A DNA stretch of 64,000 nucleotides, taken from assembly GCF_003286085.1 (NCBI RefSeq), contig NW_020825330.1, positions 1,116,001 through 1,180,000 on the forward strand, read 5' to 3'. A program made the position numbers and the translations under genes. Positions within the stretch are counted from its first letter, which is position 1; each line of letters opens with the position of its first letter. The notes below the pieces were generated by a model that worked only from the letters and a program-made list of their open reading frames with translations, did no database searches and was not told where the DNA came from. The DNA is from Drosophila persimilis (Eukaryota > Arthropoda > Insecta > Diptera > Drosophilidae). Of the stretch, positions 24,268-34,579 are shown piece by piece.

Positions 24268-25391
24268 ATGCTGCATCCCGAGTTGATTTCTATGGAGAAC
24301 GAGGTGTTCCGCGTCTACCTCGGCTGGACGGCGGTTCTGGTGCTCAAAATCTTTGCCATGGGCATCCTTACGGGCCTCACCCGCTTCGTAACGGCAGTAA
24401 GTGCAATTTTTTTCCCTCTGGCTCATCGTTGACACTACTTTGGCTTAAGTTCGGATTTACTTGAATATTTTATGACATGACCAATTCGACACATTTGAAG
24501 ACACATTAGCCCTTAAGGGCTAAACTGATCCCATTGATTTGGCAGGCCAATGGCTAGGGCTTGCCTTCAGCTTAGTGTAAACAGACGTATTCCATGGCAG
24601 CTGCTCTCAAACTGTCTTCAATTCGACATAATTTCTGGCCTGCTCAGAATGACGCGACACTTTTGCTTTGAGCTTTGAGAGAGCTTTTCCAACAAGTGAG
24701 CGAGAGCCATATAAAGAAAACACACAAGCACGAATGCTCTCAAAACTTGAACTCTCACGGCGCGCTACAGACCTGACAAACCGACCGGCAGAAAATAATC
24801 TAATAATCTAAAATAAAACTAAAATCAAGTGAAAGATGGCCGGCGTTGTGGAGCTACTAAGCCTTAATAATCCCGTGTTCAAGAGCTATGTGTTCTGGGC
24901 CGGCGTTCTGGTCATCAAAATGCTGCTCATGAGCCTCCTCACGGCCGTGCAGCGCTTCAAGACGAAGGTGTGTGTGTGTGGCTAGGGCTGCGGCTTAGGT
25001 CAAAGTCTCATTTAAGTGAAAGTCACTAACGGTGCCGCTATCTCTCTATCTCCCGACATTCTAGACCTTTGCCAATCCCGAGGATCTGATGTCGCCCAAG
25101 CTGAAGGTCAAATTCGACGATCCCAATGTGGAACGTGTGCGCCGCGCCCATCGCAACGATCTGGAGAACATTGTGCCCTTTTTCATCATCGGCCTGCTCT
25201 ATACGTTGACGAATCCCAGCGTCTTCCTGGCCGTCAATCTCTTCCGCGCCGTGGGCATTGCCCGCATTGTCCACACCATCGTCTATGCTGTGGTCGTGGT
25301 GCCACAGCCATCCCGCGCGCTCGCCTTCTTTGTGGCCCTCGGTGCAACCGTGTACATGGCTCTACAGGTCATCCTGGCGGCTGCTTTTTAA
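24268..25391 (+). CDS. Mgstl: Microsomal glutathione S-transferase-like (MAPEG), alternative first exons
   Basis: The shared exon 25065-25391 (acceptor ATTCTAG) joins in phase 0 to first exon 24268-24396 (151 aa) or 24836-24967 (152 aa). Each first exon has its own ATG and encodes membrane helix 1 (VLVLKIFAMGIL or VLVIKMLLMSLL). The common part has the MAPEG signature RRAHRNDLENIVPF and three further hydrophobic helices. MAPEG enzymes are trimers in ER and outer mitochondrial membranes that conjugate glutathione or reduce lipid peroxides. The MGST1 subfamily is the closest by motif. The second ATG lies 0.57 kb downstream, suggesting two promoters. Confidence 0.94.
24836..24967 (+). CDS. Mgstl: Mgstl alternative first exon B
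   Basis: This exon opens with ATG in the context AAAGATGG and encodes 44 residues, starting MAGVVELLSLNNPVF and ending at a GTGTGT donor after KTK. It ends in the same phase as the upstream first exon, so either can splice to 25065. The two are homologous in the helix-1 region. Confidence 0.9.
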
Positions 25392-26312
25392 TTATTAGAT
25401 TTAAACACAGCAAATTGTTAATGTTCTATTTTTTATACATAAATTCACATGCATAATGCTACTATAGTCGCAGGCTTGAGTTTATTTTATTACCTGTGGC
25501 ATTCACGAAGAGCTTTTACAGTTTTAAAAGCATTTGTGTGGGTTAAGCTCGTTCACACTAAAATCAAGCATTGGTGAACTTCCTGAAAGTGGTTTTTATT
25601 TGATGTCGGTTCATTATAATGTTAAACTGAAGGCGATTGTTATCGTGATTAGTTAGAAGATAATATAATAAAGAAGTGCAATTGATATGAAAGAAGAAGA
25701 TAAAATAGCTATGAGTGATTAGAGGGATCGTAATTTGTGTGGAACGAGAGCTAAAAAGAGAGCGTCCAAATAAGCTTGGAAAACAGAATTTTGATGTTAA
25801 TTAAATGAAATGGAGTATAAAGATATAGCAAATACCTGCTGATCAGCAACAATGATTTCAGACTTGTGCTTTGAATCTATTTTTTTTAGAAAAGATGCAA
25901 TAAAAGAGAGTACGTAAAATTAGCATATCCACCTACCGGATAGAATGATGTGTTCAGGTGTGGAAGTCCTAGCTAGCTAGTAATACCAAAATCGAGGAAT
26001 ATGTATAATAGAACTTGTTATATATTATAGAACTGAGAAATTGATTGTCATCCAAGGCTCCAGAGAGGGCGAAAACAACTTAGTCTCTGTTTTAAATATC
26101 ACAACGATGTTTTGAATTCGTCAGTATATTTACTGTATATTTAAAAAATGAGACGGTATATTTCGGTATATTTCTTAGGGTCAGACCGTATATCTTATCG
26201 GATTTTCTGATTTTCTTGCACCATGTCTAGCTCACACACCTCGCAAATTTTATATTTTTCATAATATTTTCCAGTAATTTCCAGTATTTTTTAAGATGCG
26301 TTATGGACTCAC

Positions 26313-26427
26313 CCTCTTGTGCAATGCACCAATGTAGAAATCGTGTAGAAACGGCACTTCGAGCCATTTCCCAGGCCACTTCGAATACTAATTCCTGATC
26401 AGCATCCAATTCCTGGTCGTTTGCCAT
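26313..26427 (-). other. Possible orphan coding exon or gene fragment
   Basis: On the minus strand an ATG at 26427 opens about 38 codons (MANDQELDADQ..., FEVAWEMARS), ending at a consensus GTGAGT donor after AQEG. The composition is more protein-like than its surroundings. I could not find a downstream exon to the left, nor identify a family. It may be a relic carried by the neighbouring repeats. Confidence 0.25.
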
Positions 26428-27806
26428 CAAAATGTAAATTTTTTCAAATATGTCAGAAAAAAGGCATGTCAAAAAGGGGATAACGGAGATCACACTGGCG
26501 CTTCCATGGAGTTTATATGAAAAAAAACGGGCAAAAATGTTTCAAAAATACACATTTCCCCTTAAGGTGTCGCCTTTGGTAATTACATAAAATATAGTTA
26601 ATATGTATCAAATGTGTAGTTATTATGTAGTTACCATGTAAGGAACTCAATTTAGCGGAAATTGCTTTTGATCAGTTTGCTTAAACCTTATTTTAAAAGC
26701 AATGCAATAAAGATGACAACTTAAATTCAACCAGTCTTGTAGGAAATTGATTTAACAATCGGATAAAACTATGAATTCAGAGCTGAGGGTCTTAGCTAGC
26801 TGGTAATACTCAACCGAATATCAAAAAGGATGGAGTATGATGGAACTTTAATACAAATAATTCGTCAGTATATTTTGAAAATTGTGACGTAGCTTAGGTA
26901 TATTGTTGAGGTTCACTGCTGACCAGGTGGCAGTCGGCAGTTCTCGCGCGCTCCGCCTTCGCTTCTCGCTCCTCGTTGTCCCTCGCTTTACACGTTTTCT
27001 TCGCACTAAGTATTGGTATTGGTAAGTACTGGCTTTAACCGTAAACTGTGAAACTAAGCGAGGCTTACTGCTCTACCTGCAGTGGCAGACATCTCACATC
27101 TCTCTCGCTCCCATTGCATATGCGCATTTGAAATGTTAATGTACGACCCGCCGACCCCCGTCACTTCTCTGCGCCTAGAATACCGGCTTTTTGGCAACGA
27201 AAATACATAGAAGAGTGGGAGGAGGAGGTGGGAGAGAAACATGTGCTTGTCTATTTTTTGTGTGCCGTTTTATTTTGTGCTTGTTGAGTGAAACAAGTAT
27301 CCATACACATGAACTTATGTACATAGGTTAGAGTGTGTTAGTCCAGCTAGAGTTGGCGCTCTGTTTGTCTCCTTTCTTCCTTCGGGAATGGGTAATCATC
27401 AATAGCGGGTTCCGTCTGCAGGGGAGGGAAGTGGAAAAAACCGTTGAGGCTTGCTGTGCGAGCAAGCTTCTCTGACCTGCCCTAGGAGAGCTCCCGTTAG
27501 AACTCTTCTGTAGAAGAAAGATATCAATGTGGCACCCGTTTCTTATTTATTCAGTTTCGAGTAGCGTAGCTTATCTGAATACTCTTCTATCAATCAGTGC
27601 CGCCCCTGACGGAGAACCTTATCTTTAAAGCATGCTCATAAAAAAGTACTTATGGTTGGGGGTATATGGCACCCCACCTGAAGAACAGCAGCGTGCGACC
27701 ACACATTTTAAGACTGTCAAATATGTACATAGCAAACAACGGAGGGTATTCCTAAATAATCGTTTTTTAAGGCAAACCATGCCAAGAAAGATGCCAAGAG
27801 GTACTA

Positions 27807-27922
27807 CAGTCGAACTTCCATGTAGCGAGAAAATACAGAAATTTCGATTGCAGTGTTCTGCAAATAGATTCGTTAAATAGAAAACTTCGTTGCAGCAGTT
27901 TCGTAATAGAGAAGTTCGACTG
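27807..27922. mobile_element. MITE-like element, 116 bp, TA target duplication
   Basis: The ends are perfect 12-bp inverted repeats (CAGTCGAACTTC and its complement), flanked by TA on both sides (27805-27806 and 27923-27924). A TA duplication and CAG-starting ends fit the Tc1/mariner-pogo superfamily. There is no coding capacity, so it is a non-autonomous copy. Confidence 0.7.
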
Positions 27923-28326
27923 TACTTATTAGAGATCAAAATTCACAAAATAGAAAAACTACAGAAATGTTCCCCGTTCGATCCTGTTCGATAAGGGAGA
28001 CCTTGGCGACTCCTCCGCTTGATTGGCTATTCTTTTGGGGCGTCATCGTATTATTATACGTTTTTCGGGACCTGACCTTTTGCTTTCGATTGAATAATAA
28101 TCTCCCTACCATGAGGCGACAAGAAATTCTGGAATCTGTAGGGTGTTTTTGTTATTTGGCTGATTAGACGGCGGATCGTAGGGGTCGCCAGGGGCCAGAT
28201 CTATGCGGTAGGAACCATCTGGCATGTGGTGTGTGTAATCAGCAATCAGCATTCACAGCATTCAGCAGTTCTTCCAATTATTATTCCACTTCCGCTTTTT
28301 GCCGTATTCCCATTCCGGGTAGAGAG

Positions 28327-30057
28327 ATGCCAGCCAATAAGACGTACCAGAGGCCCGCGGATTATATTGATCCCGGCAAGCCGTCCAAGTGCAAATGGCA
28401 TCTGGGTACCCAGGAGAAGACGCCGCACACGCAGCGGGGGATTGCCCACAGGCAAAAGATCACCCCGGACATCCTCGAGGTGATTGGCTGCACACCGCTG
28501 GTCCGGCTCAACCACATCCCAACGAAGGAGGGCATCGAGTGTGAGATGTGTAAGTGCCTGCTGACTCTACTCCTTTCTAGCTTTCCCTTCTGATATATCC
28601 TCTGATACTGATGCTCTGTTATTTCGCTGATCTGACAGATGCCAAATGCGAGTTCCTGAATCCCGGTGGCTCTGTGAAGGACCGGATCGGCTACCGCATG
28701 GTGCAGGATGCCGAGGAGCAGGGCCTGCTCAAGCCGGGCTTCACCATCATCGAGCCCACGTCCGGGAACACGGGCATCGGCCTTGCCATGGCCTGCGCCG
28801 TCAAGGGCTACAAGTGCATCATCGTGATGCCCGAAAAGATGTCCAACGAGAAGGTATCGGCCCTGCGCACCCTCGGCGCCAAGATCATCCGCACGCCCAC
28901 CGAGGCGGCCTACGATTCGCCCGAGGGCCTCATCTACGTGGCCCAAGAGCTGCAGCGCCAGACGCCCAACTCGATTGTGCTGGATCAGTACCGGAACGCC
29001 GGTAATCCGTTGTCCCACTACGACGGCACGGCCGCGGAGATCCTCTGGCAGCTAGACAACCAGGTGGACATGATTGTTGTATCCGCCGGCACGGCCGGCA
29101 CCATCAGCGGCATTGGCCGGAAGATCAAGGAGCAAGCCCCTGCCTGCAAGATCGTCGGCGTGGATCCCTACGGCTCAGTTCTGGCCCGTCCCAAGGAGCT
29201 GAACAAAACGAATGTGCAGTTTTACGAGGTGGAGGGCATCGGCTACGACTTCCAGCCCACCGTTTTCGACGATGGCGTGGTGGATGTGTGGTCTAAGATC
29301 GGGGACGCCGACTGTTTCCCTATGAGCCGCCGCCTTAATGCCGAGGAGGGTCTGCTCTGCGGCGGTTCCAGTGGCGGGGCCATGCACGCCGCCCTCGCGC
29401 ACGCCCGCACCCTGAAGAAGGGCCAGCGCTGCGTTGTGATCCTGCCCGACGGCATTCGCAACTACATGACCAAGTTCGTCTCCGACAACTGGATGGAGGC
29501 GCGCGGATTCAAGCAGCCCGTGAACGAGCACAGCCACTGGTGGTGGAACCTGCCCATCTCCAAGCTGGAGCTGCCCTCGCCCGTCGCCCTGCTCCAGTCC
29601 AGCGCCACAGTGGGCGAGGCCATTGCCCTGATGAAACAGCATCGTGTGGACCAGCTCCCGATGATCGACAATGAGGACGGGTACGCATGGATTTGGGCAT
29701 ATACACATTTAAGGCAGATCCTTACATCCGTTCTCAATTCTTTGCAGCTCCATTCTGGGCGTTGTCGGCCAGGAGACGCTGATTAATCAGATCGTTAGCA
29801 TGAACCGACAGCAGACGGACCCCGCTCTCAAGGCCCTCAACAAGCGCGTGATTCGCCTGAATGCCAACGAAGTGCTGGGCAAGCTGGCTCGCATTCTCGA
29901 AGTGGATCCCAGTGTCCTCATTGTGGGCAAGAGTGAAGCCGGCAAGGAAGAGATCAAGTCGCTGGCCACCAAGCTGGATGTGACCTCATTCATTGTGGCT
30001 GAGAAAAAGGTCAATGCCAATGGCAATGGCACCGCCACCAACGGCAACAGCCACTAA
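28327..30057 (+). CDS. Cbs: Cystathionine beta-synthase
   Basis: Three exons, 28327-28549, 28639-29680 and 29748-30057, join in phase to 524 aa. The PLP fold-type II core has GGSVKDR (Lys88 binds PLP), the phosphate-loop-like SGNTGIG, and GIGYDF. Cys22 and His34 near the N terminus have almost the spacing of the human heme ligands, so a heme is likely. The C terminus carries paired CBS domains after the WWW segment (the part split by intron 2 reads MIDNEDGSILGVVGQ). The enzyme condenses serine with homocysteine to cystathionine in the cytosol, the entry to transsulfuration. Length agrees with animal CBS. Confidence 0.97.
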
Positions 30058-30198
30058 AGGACTTCTCCTATACATAAGAAAGGAATAACAAAAAACATCC
30101 CCGAATCCCAGTTCGTGTCCCATATATACAGACTTGACTGTAGCTACCAGCTGATAACTTATTCGTCTACCCACTCGCATGCATTTGTCTATTTTTGT

Positions 30199-30204
30199 AA
30201 TAAA
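30199..30204 (+). terminator. Cbs poly(A) signal AATAAA
   Basis: A canonical AATAAA lies 142 bp after the Cbs stop codon, followed by T-rich sequence. It is the first AATAAA in the region downstream of the stop. Confidence 0.6.
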
Positions 30205-31508
30205 GGACTTTTTATTATACACAAATTTAAATTTAAATTTGAATTCAAATTCAAAAAGCTGCTGCTGGTGCTGCCATCTGGATGTGATTGTCATTTGCAG
30301 TGGATGGCGCTTTAAGACAGTAGTTTGGCATAAGTATATTTGCTGGTGGTGCTTCCTAAACGATGCGCCATAAAAAGGCTTTGAAGGGATGCTCTGGACT
30401 TTTTATAAGTTTCAGCTTTTGTCGAATGACAAGTCGATCACTTAGATGTGGCAGAAAGCTTTTGTCAGATATCGACTCGTCTGCAGTTGCGGCCAAAAGG
30501 AGCGAATTTGGATTGAGGAATCGCTTTTTTACGGATGTGAAACCGCTGGTCCTCACGTGCTTTTTGCAGACGAATCTGTTCAACAGACCGCGCGGCCAGC
30601 ACTGGATACTATCTGTATCTCTGGACAACGACAATGCCCTGATTATTCGCAGGGCCTATGCAGAGGCCGCAGGTCTCCCCGCCTGACGGCCCATGTGCAC
30701 CAGTGCCTGTACTGCGATAGCCAAAGAGAGTCCCTGAAGCTCAAGACCATCGCCGCACGGCAAGGCCGCTACTTGGAAGATAGGATCGATGCAATGCCCT
30801 CCCTTGAAGAGCTCCTCTGCGCCTGCTCCGCCTCCCTGTGGAGCTGCGCTCCTCGATTTTGATCAGTCTGGTGACGCTTTCTCCTTTGGGGAGATGGCAA
30901 AAACGAGGGCACTTGAGGTGGCATTTCATTCCTGAAGAATTGAAAGATCTAAGGATCTACACAAGTCCCGTCCATGCCATTAAGCTGCCCACAATGCCAA
31001 TAAGACTCGGGTTTTTTGTTATCAGATTTGTCATCAGAGAATATATAATATATATTTCGATCTCTTCGCTTACACAGTGTAGGATAGGACTCGCCTTCGA
31101 GGGCAGGGCCCTTTCATGAGTACACACAGTATATTCGACACTCACCACTCAAAAGGCAAAGAGAACGAACAAAGAGAGTAATAACAGTGCCAAAGTGAGA
31201 GAGAGAGAGAGGCTGTGTGTGTGTGTGCTCATGCAGGGCTCTTCTATTCCGAACCATCATTTACAGATGGACACAAATACTGGAGGCAAAAAATACATGA
31301 TTTTAGAACTAAGTGCCGTGCCCCCGACAGGAGAAAAATGAGAGGGAGAGCGAGATAGAGAGCACCGAGAGCGCGAGATTACTAAATGCGGTTTCCGTGA
31401 GATGGAGAGGGATAGGGAGAGCTAATATACAAGTGCAAGTGCACCCCACACAAAAGAGACAGAGAGAGGGAGAACGAGATGGAATGCTTTGGGGTTTGAC
31501 GTATCGCC
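30205..31508. other. Interval between convergent Cbs and Stt3A
   Basis: This 1.3 kb interval has GA-rich runs (31190-31215 and around 31330-31480) and a GC-richer stretch at 30363-30862 with overlapping open frames on both strands. The Stt3A 3'UTR probably occupies the right part. No gene can be firmly called. Confidence 0.5.
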
Positions 31509-34500
31509 CTAGACCCCGCGATTGGGTAGATCCTTGACCTTGTAGATGCGCACCAGCCAGTGCTCCGTGGTGTATGCCTCCTCAAGGACGTCCAGCTCAA
31601 AGTCCTTGTTGCCGATTTCGGCAGCGCGCACTCGATCGTAGCCCTGCGCCTTGCCACCTTCGGTGTACATCTGGCCGAAGCGATAGTAGCACATCTTGTA
31701 CATGAGGCAATTGAGGAGCGTGGGGGAGCCCTCCTTGTCGACACGGAACTCCCCATTGGCCGCATAGTAGTCCTTCTCCTTGATGTGCGCCCCACGATCT
31801 GTGCTGCCGCCGATGCGCACCATCCACAGGAACTTATTGATGTCGTCTGAGGAGTAGCCGGTGAGGCCGCCAAAAATCACCAGGACATAGTCGACGTCCA
31901 GTTCGCGCATTATCTCGTAGGCCTTCTCCTCGGACGATGCCATGGCTTGGCCCACGCGCGAGATATGCGTATTGTTCCAGGTGTTGTTGTCCACCAAAAT
32001 GGTGCGATTGGCCATGGCCGTGATCTGATAGCCATAGTCCCACCAGGACATAATACGGGCATCCTACAAAACAGACAGAAGGAGAAAAAGAGAGCGATGA
32101 ATAATTGGATGGGAAGGGTCTCTAAAGAGTGGAAGCGTAGGAGCAAGGAGTATTATTGGATTTCGTCAGATATTGTTTTAGTACTCATTATGTTTCATAC
32201 TCTTCCTATCAAGAATTTACAAATAGTCATCATTGAAGGGGGGAATGGGTATTAGAATGAGGATCTGCATGCATGCCCACCTCTGGTGTGTTCATCTGCA
32301 GCCAGTAGTAGGCCTCTCGAAAGTCGTCAAAGATGATCCGACCACCGTCGTGGGAGCGAGCACTCAGCACGATGCTGGGCGAGGAGTAGGCCTCCGAGGT
32401 GACCCACGTGCAGTGGAGCGTGTAGACAATCAGCATCATTGTGATGATGCCCACAAAACCGATGGCCACCTCGCTCTTGACGCCGCCCGTCTGCTGCTCG
32501 AGCTTCTTGTGGTGTCGCTTGCTGTCCGTGGGCTTCGGGGTGCCGCCACCGTCCACGCTCTTGATGTACTTGGCCAGCAGATGGGAGATCGCGATGCCCG
32601 ACAGCACACACATCACGGGGGCCAGCACCAGCATGAGGCGCACCATGACACCAGCAAAATAGATGCTCGTCACGCCATACAAAATGATGAAGATGTTCGA
32701 GTCGGTGAGTTTCGAGAAACAAAAGTAGAGGCCGGCGGGAAACAAAAACACCAGAATCTGGGGAGGGGAGAAATATTCATTAGTCGGATCAGGAGGAGGA
32801 GGGTGGTCGTATGGGACCGGGGGACGCCTTCAGCGATCAAAGTGCTAGGTAATCATTAAATGCATTAAGTCGCAGCTCATTCGCATCGTTGTTAGGTTTT
32901 CATCACTGGCGGGGGGAGAGCACAACAAAAGCCTGTTGGCTCCATGCCCAAAACCAAAGAAAACTCACCTGAAGATCAAAGTAAAATGATGACCACGACG
33001 TGGGCTGGTGCTCCGACACGGAGGCAATGATGGGAATATGATTCTTGGCGTAGGACGGATCCAGCAGCGAGTAAAAGCGGCCCGTCCAGGGCGACACTTT
33101 GCCGGTAATAGTTAGCAGAGTGCCCAAGACTAGGACCAGAGTGAGCACGCTCGAGACCAGCGTCTTGAAGAGCTGCTCAAAGTGATCCTTGGGTATGCGA
33201 GAGCGCAGGTAGTCCACAAATGCATGGATCTGGCACAGACCAAAGACGCCAAGGGCCTGCAAAAAGGTCCAAAACGAATAGCATTAGCACTGAACAACGC
33301 GGGAGAGTTGTATGGGGGAACGGAATGGCATTTAAGGATCAAATCAGTTTGGTTTGTTCGTACTCATTATGTTTCATACTCTTCCTATCAAGAATTACAA
33401 AAGTAATCATCACATTTGATCCGAAAATTAGGTAAAAAGTAAGACAGTTCTCGTGGTCGGTTGGCACTTACCAGCATATGCTCGGAGCTCTGGATGGGCT
33501 GGAAGCCCACAAACGATATCTGCATGGACAGAATGGTGCCCACGCAGTAGAGCGTGCTGTAGGCAATGTAGATCCTGTGCGAGAATCGTCCGGTTATCAT
33601 CAGGGCCAGCACATGCAGCGGTATCAGATTGATGAGGAACACATAGCCGCCCCAAGACGACACCATGTAAAAGTAGGCCAGTGCGGACATGGCCGACCAG
33701 AAGATGGTGCCCGTCTTGACCGCCTTTATCCACAGATAATAGGTGAAGAGCATGCAGAAGATGGCGATGCCCTCGTTGTCGTAGGAACCGGCCACCGATC
33801 GCGATATATAGCCGGGAACAATGGAGATCAGAGCGGCAGCCACCAGGCCAGCACCAGTGCTCTGCGTGGGGAGATACAAGTTAGAGCCACGTGCGCGACA
33901 TAACCTCCAACGGGGGCGGGGCGACTTACATGGATTTCCTTGGTCAGGGCGTAGGTGACCAGCACTGTCAGGGACGAGAAGAAGGGGGCCAGAAAGACGC
34001 ACACATTGCGTATGTCAATGGTGATGTTCAGCAGCCACATGATCCGGTACAGGGCCGCGGAGGTGAGCATCAGCCCCGGGTAGATGGTCCCGCCGATGAT
34101 GCGGCCCAGCGGATACCAGGCGCGCTCATCGAACCAATTGTGGAACTTGTAGAAGCCCTGCTCGGCCAGGAACCGCGTGGTGCGGTAATTGAAGTACGGA
34201 TCGAATTCATGGATGACACTTTCGAACCTCAGCACAGAAAAAAGGCGCGTGGCGAAGGCTGGAACCCGGAGGCGGAAAGAAAAGGAAAAAGGGGGAGAGC
34301 GTTCGATAAGCACCGTTGTTTGATTCAGTCGGTTCAGGGTTATCGATAGAATCGCTCGCTTGAACCGGTTCGCACGAACCGTTTTGGTTCACGCTCACAC
34401 ACACATTTTTGCATTTTAGCATCTTGAAATGCATTTCGTTGCTCATAGTACTTACACAGCACTGCAGCCAGTATGAGGATGACCAGCCTGAGCAGATGCT

Positions 34501-34579
34501 CTTGCTTTTCCCAGGTCAGGAGACCCTTGGCCCTGCTGGCGGCGCTACCGCCCACGCCTCCTCCAATGTCCACGGCCAT
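31509..34579 (-). CDS. Stt3A: Oligosaccharyltransferase catalytic subunit STT3A
   Basis: Six exons read right to left: 34579-34456, 34258-33930, 33861-33472, 33256-32969, 32757-32281, 32063-31509. All junctions are GT-AG and in phase; the product is 720 aa (human STT3A 705). Multiple transmembrane helices span residues about 30-480. EFDPYFNYR near the N terminus is the conserved luminal acidic motif, and WWDYG (543-547) is the invariant acceptor-site motif of STT3/PglB/AglB. Nearby NxT sequons are typical self-glycosylation sites. It transfers the lipid-linked oligosaccharide to Asn in the ER lumen. The A rather than B assignment rests on overall match and length. A DRE octamer sits in intron 1 (34341-34348). 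Confidence 0.95.
34341..34348. promoter_or_regulatory. DRE (TATCGATA) in Stt3A intron 1
   Basis: A perfect TATCGATA octamer lies about 230 bp downstream of the Stt3A start codon, within the first intron. It may contribute to the promoter or to an insulator site (DREF/BEAF-32). Confidence 0.45.

Larger units (their letters stand above)
25392..28326. other. Gene-poor interval with repeat modules, Mgstl to Cbs
   Basis: This 2.9 kb region is AT-rich. It carries two copies of a CTAGCTAG-containing module (25967 and 26789), two copies of a GTATATTT/GTGACG block (26119-26192 and 26862-26920), a possible orphan exon (26313-26427, minus) and a 116-bp MITE-like element (27807-27922). The Cbs promoter must lie near its right end. 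No complete gene is supported. Confidence 0.55.

Noticed and set aside
28362-29708. Minus-strand ORFs of about 180-220 aa opposite Cbs
   Set aside because: The plus strand is an unambiguous CBS enzyme; these are shadows of GC-rich codons.
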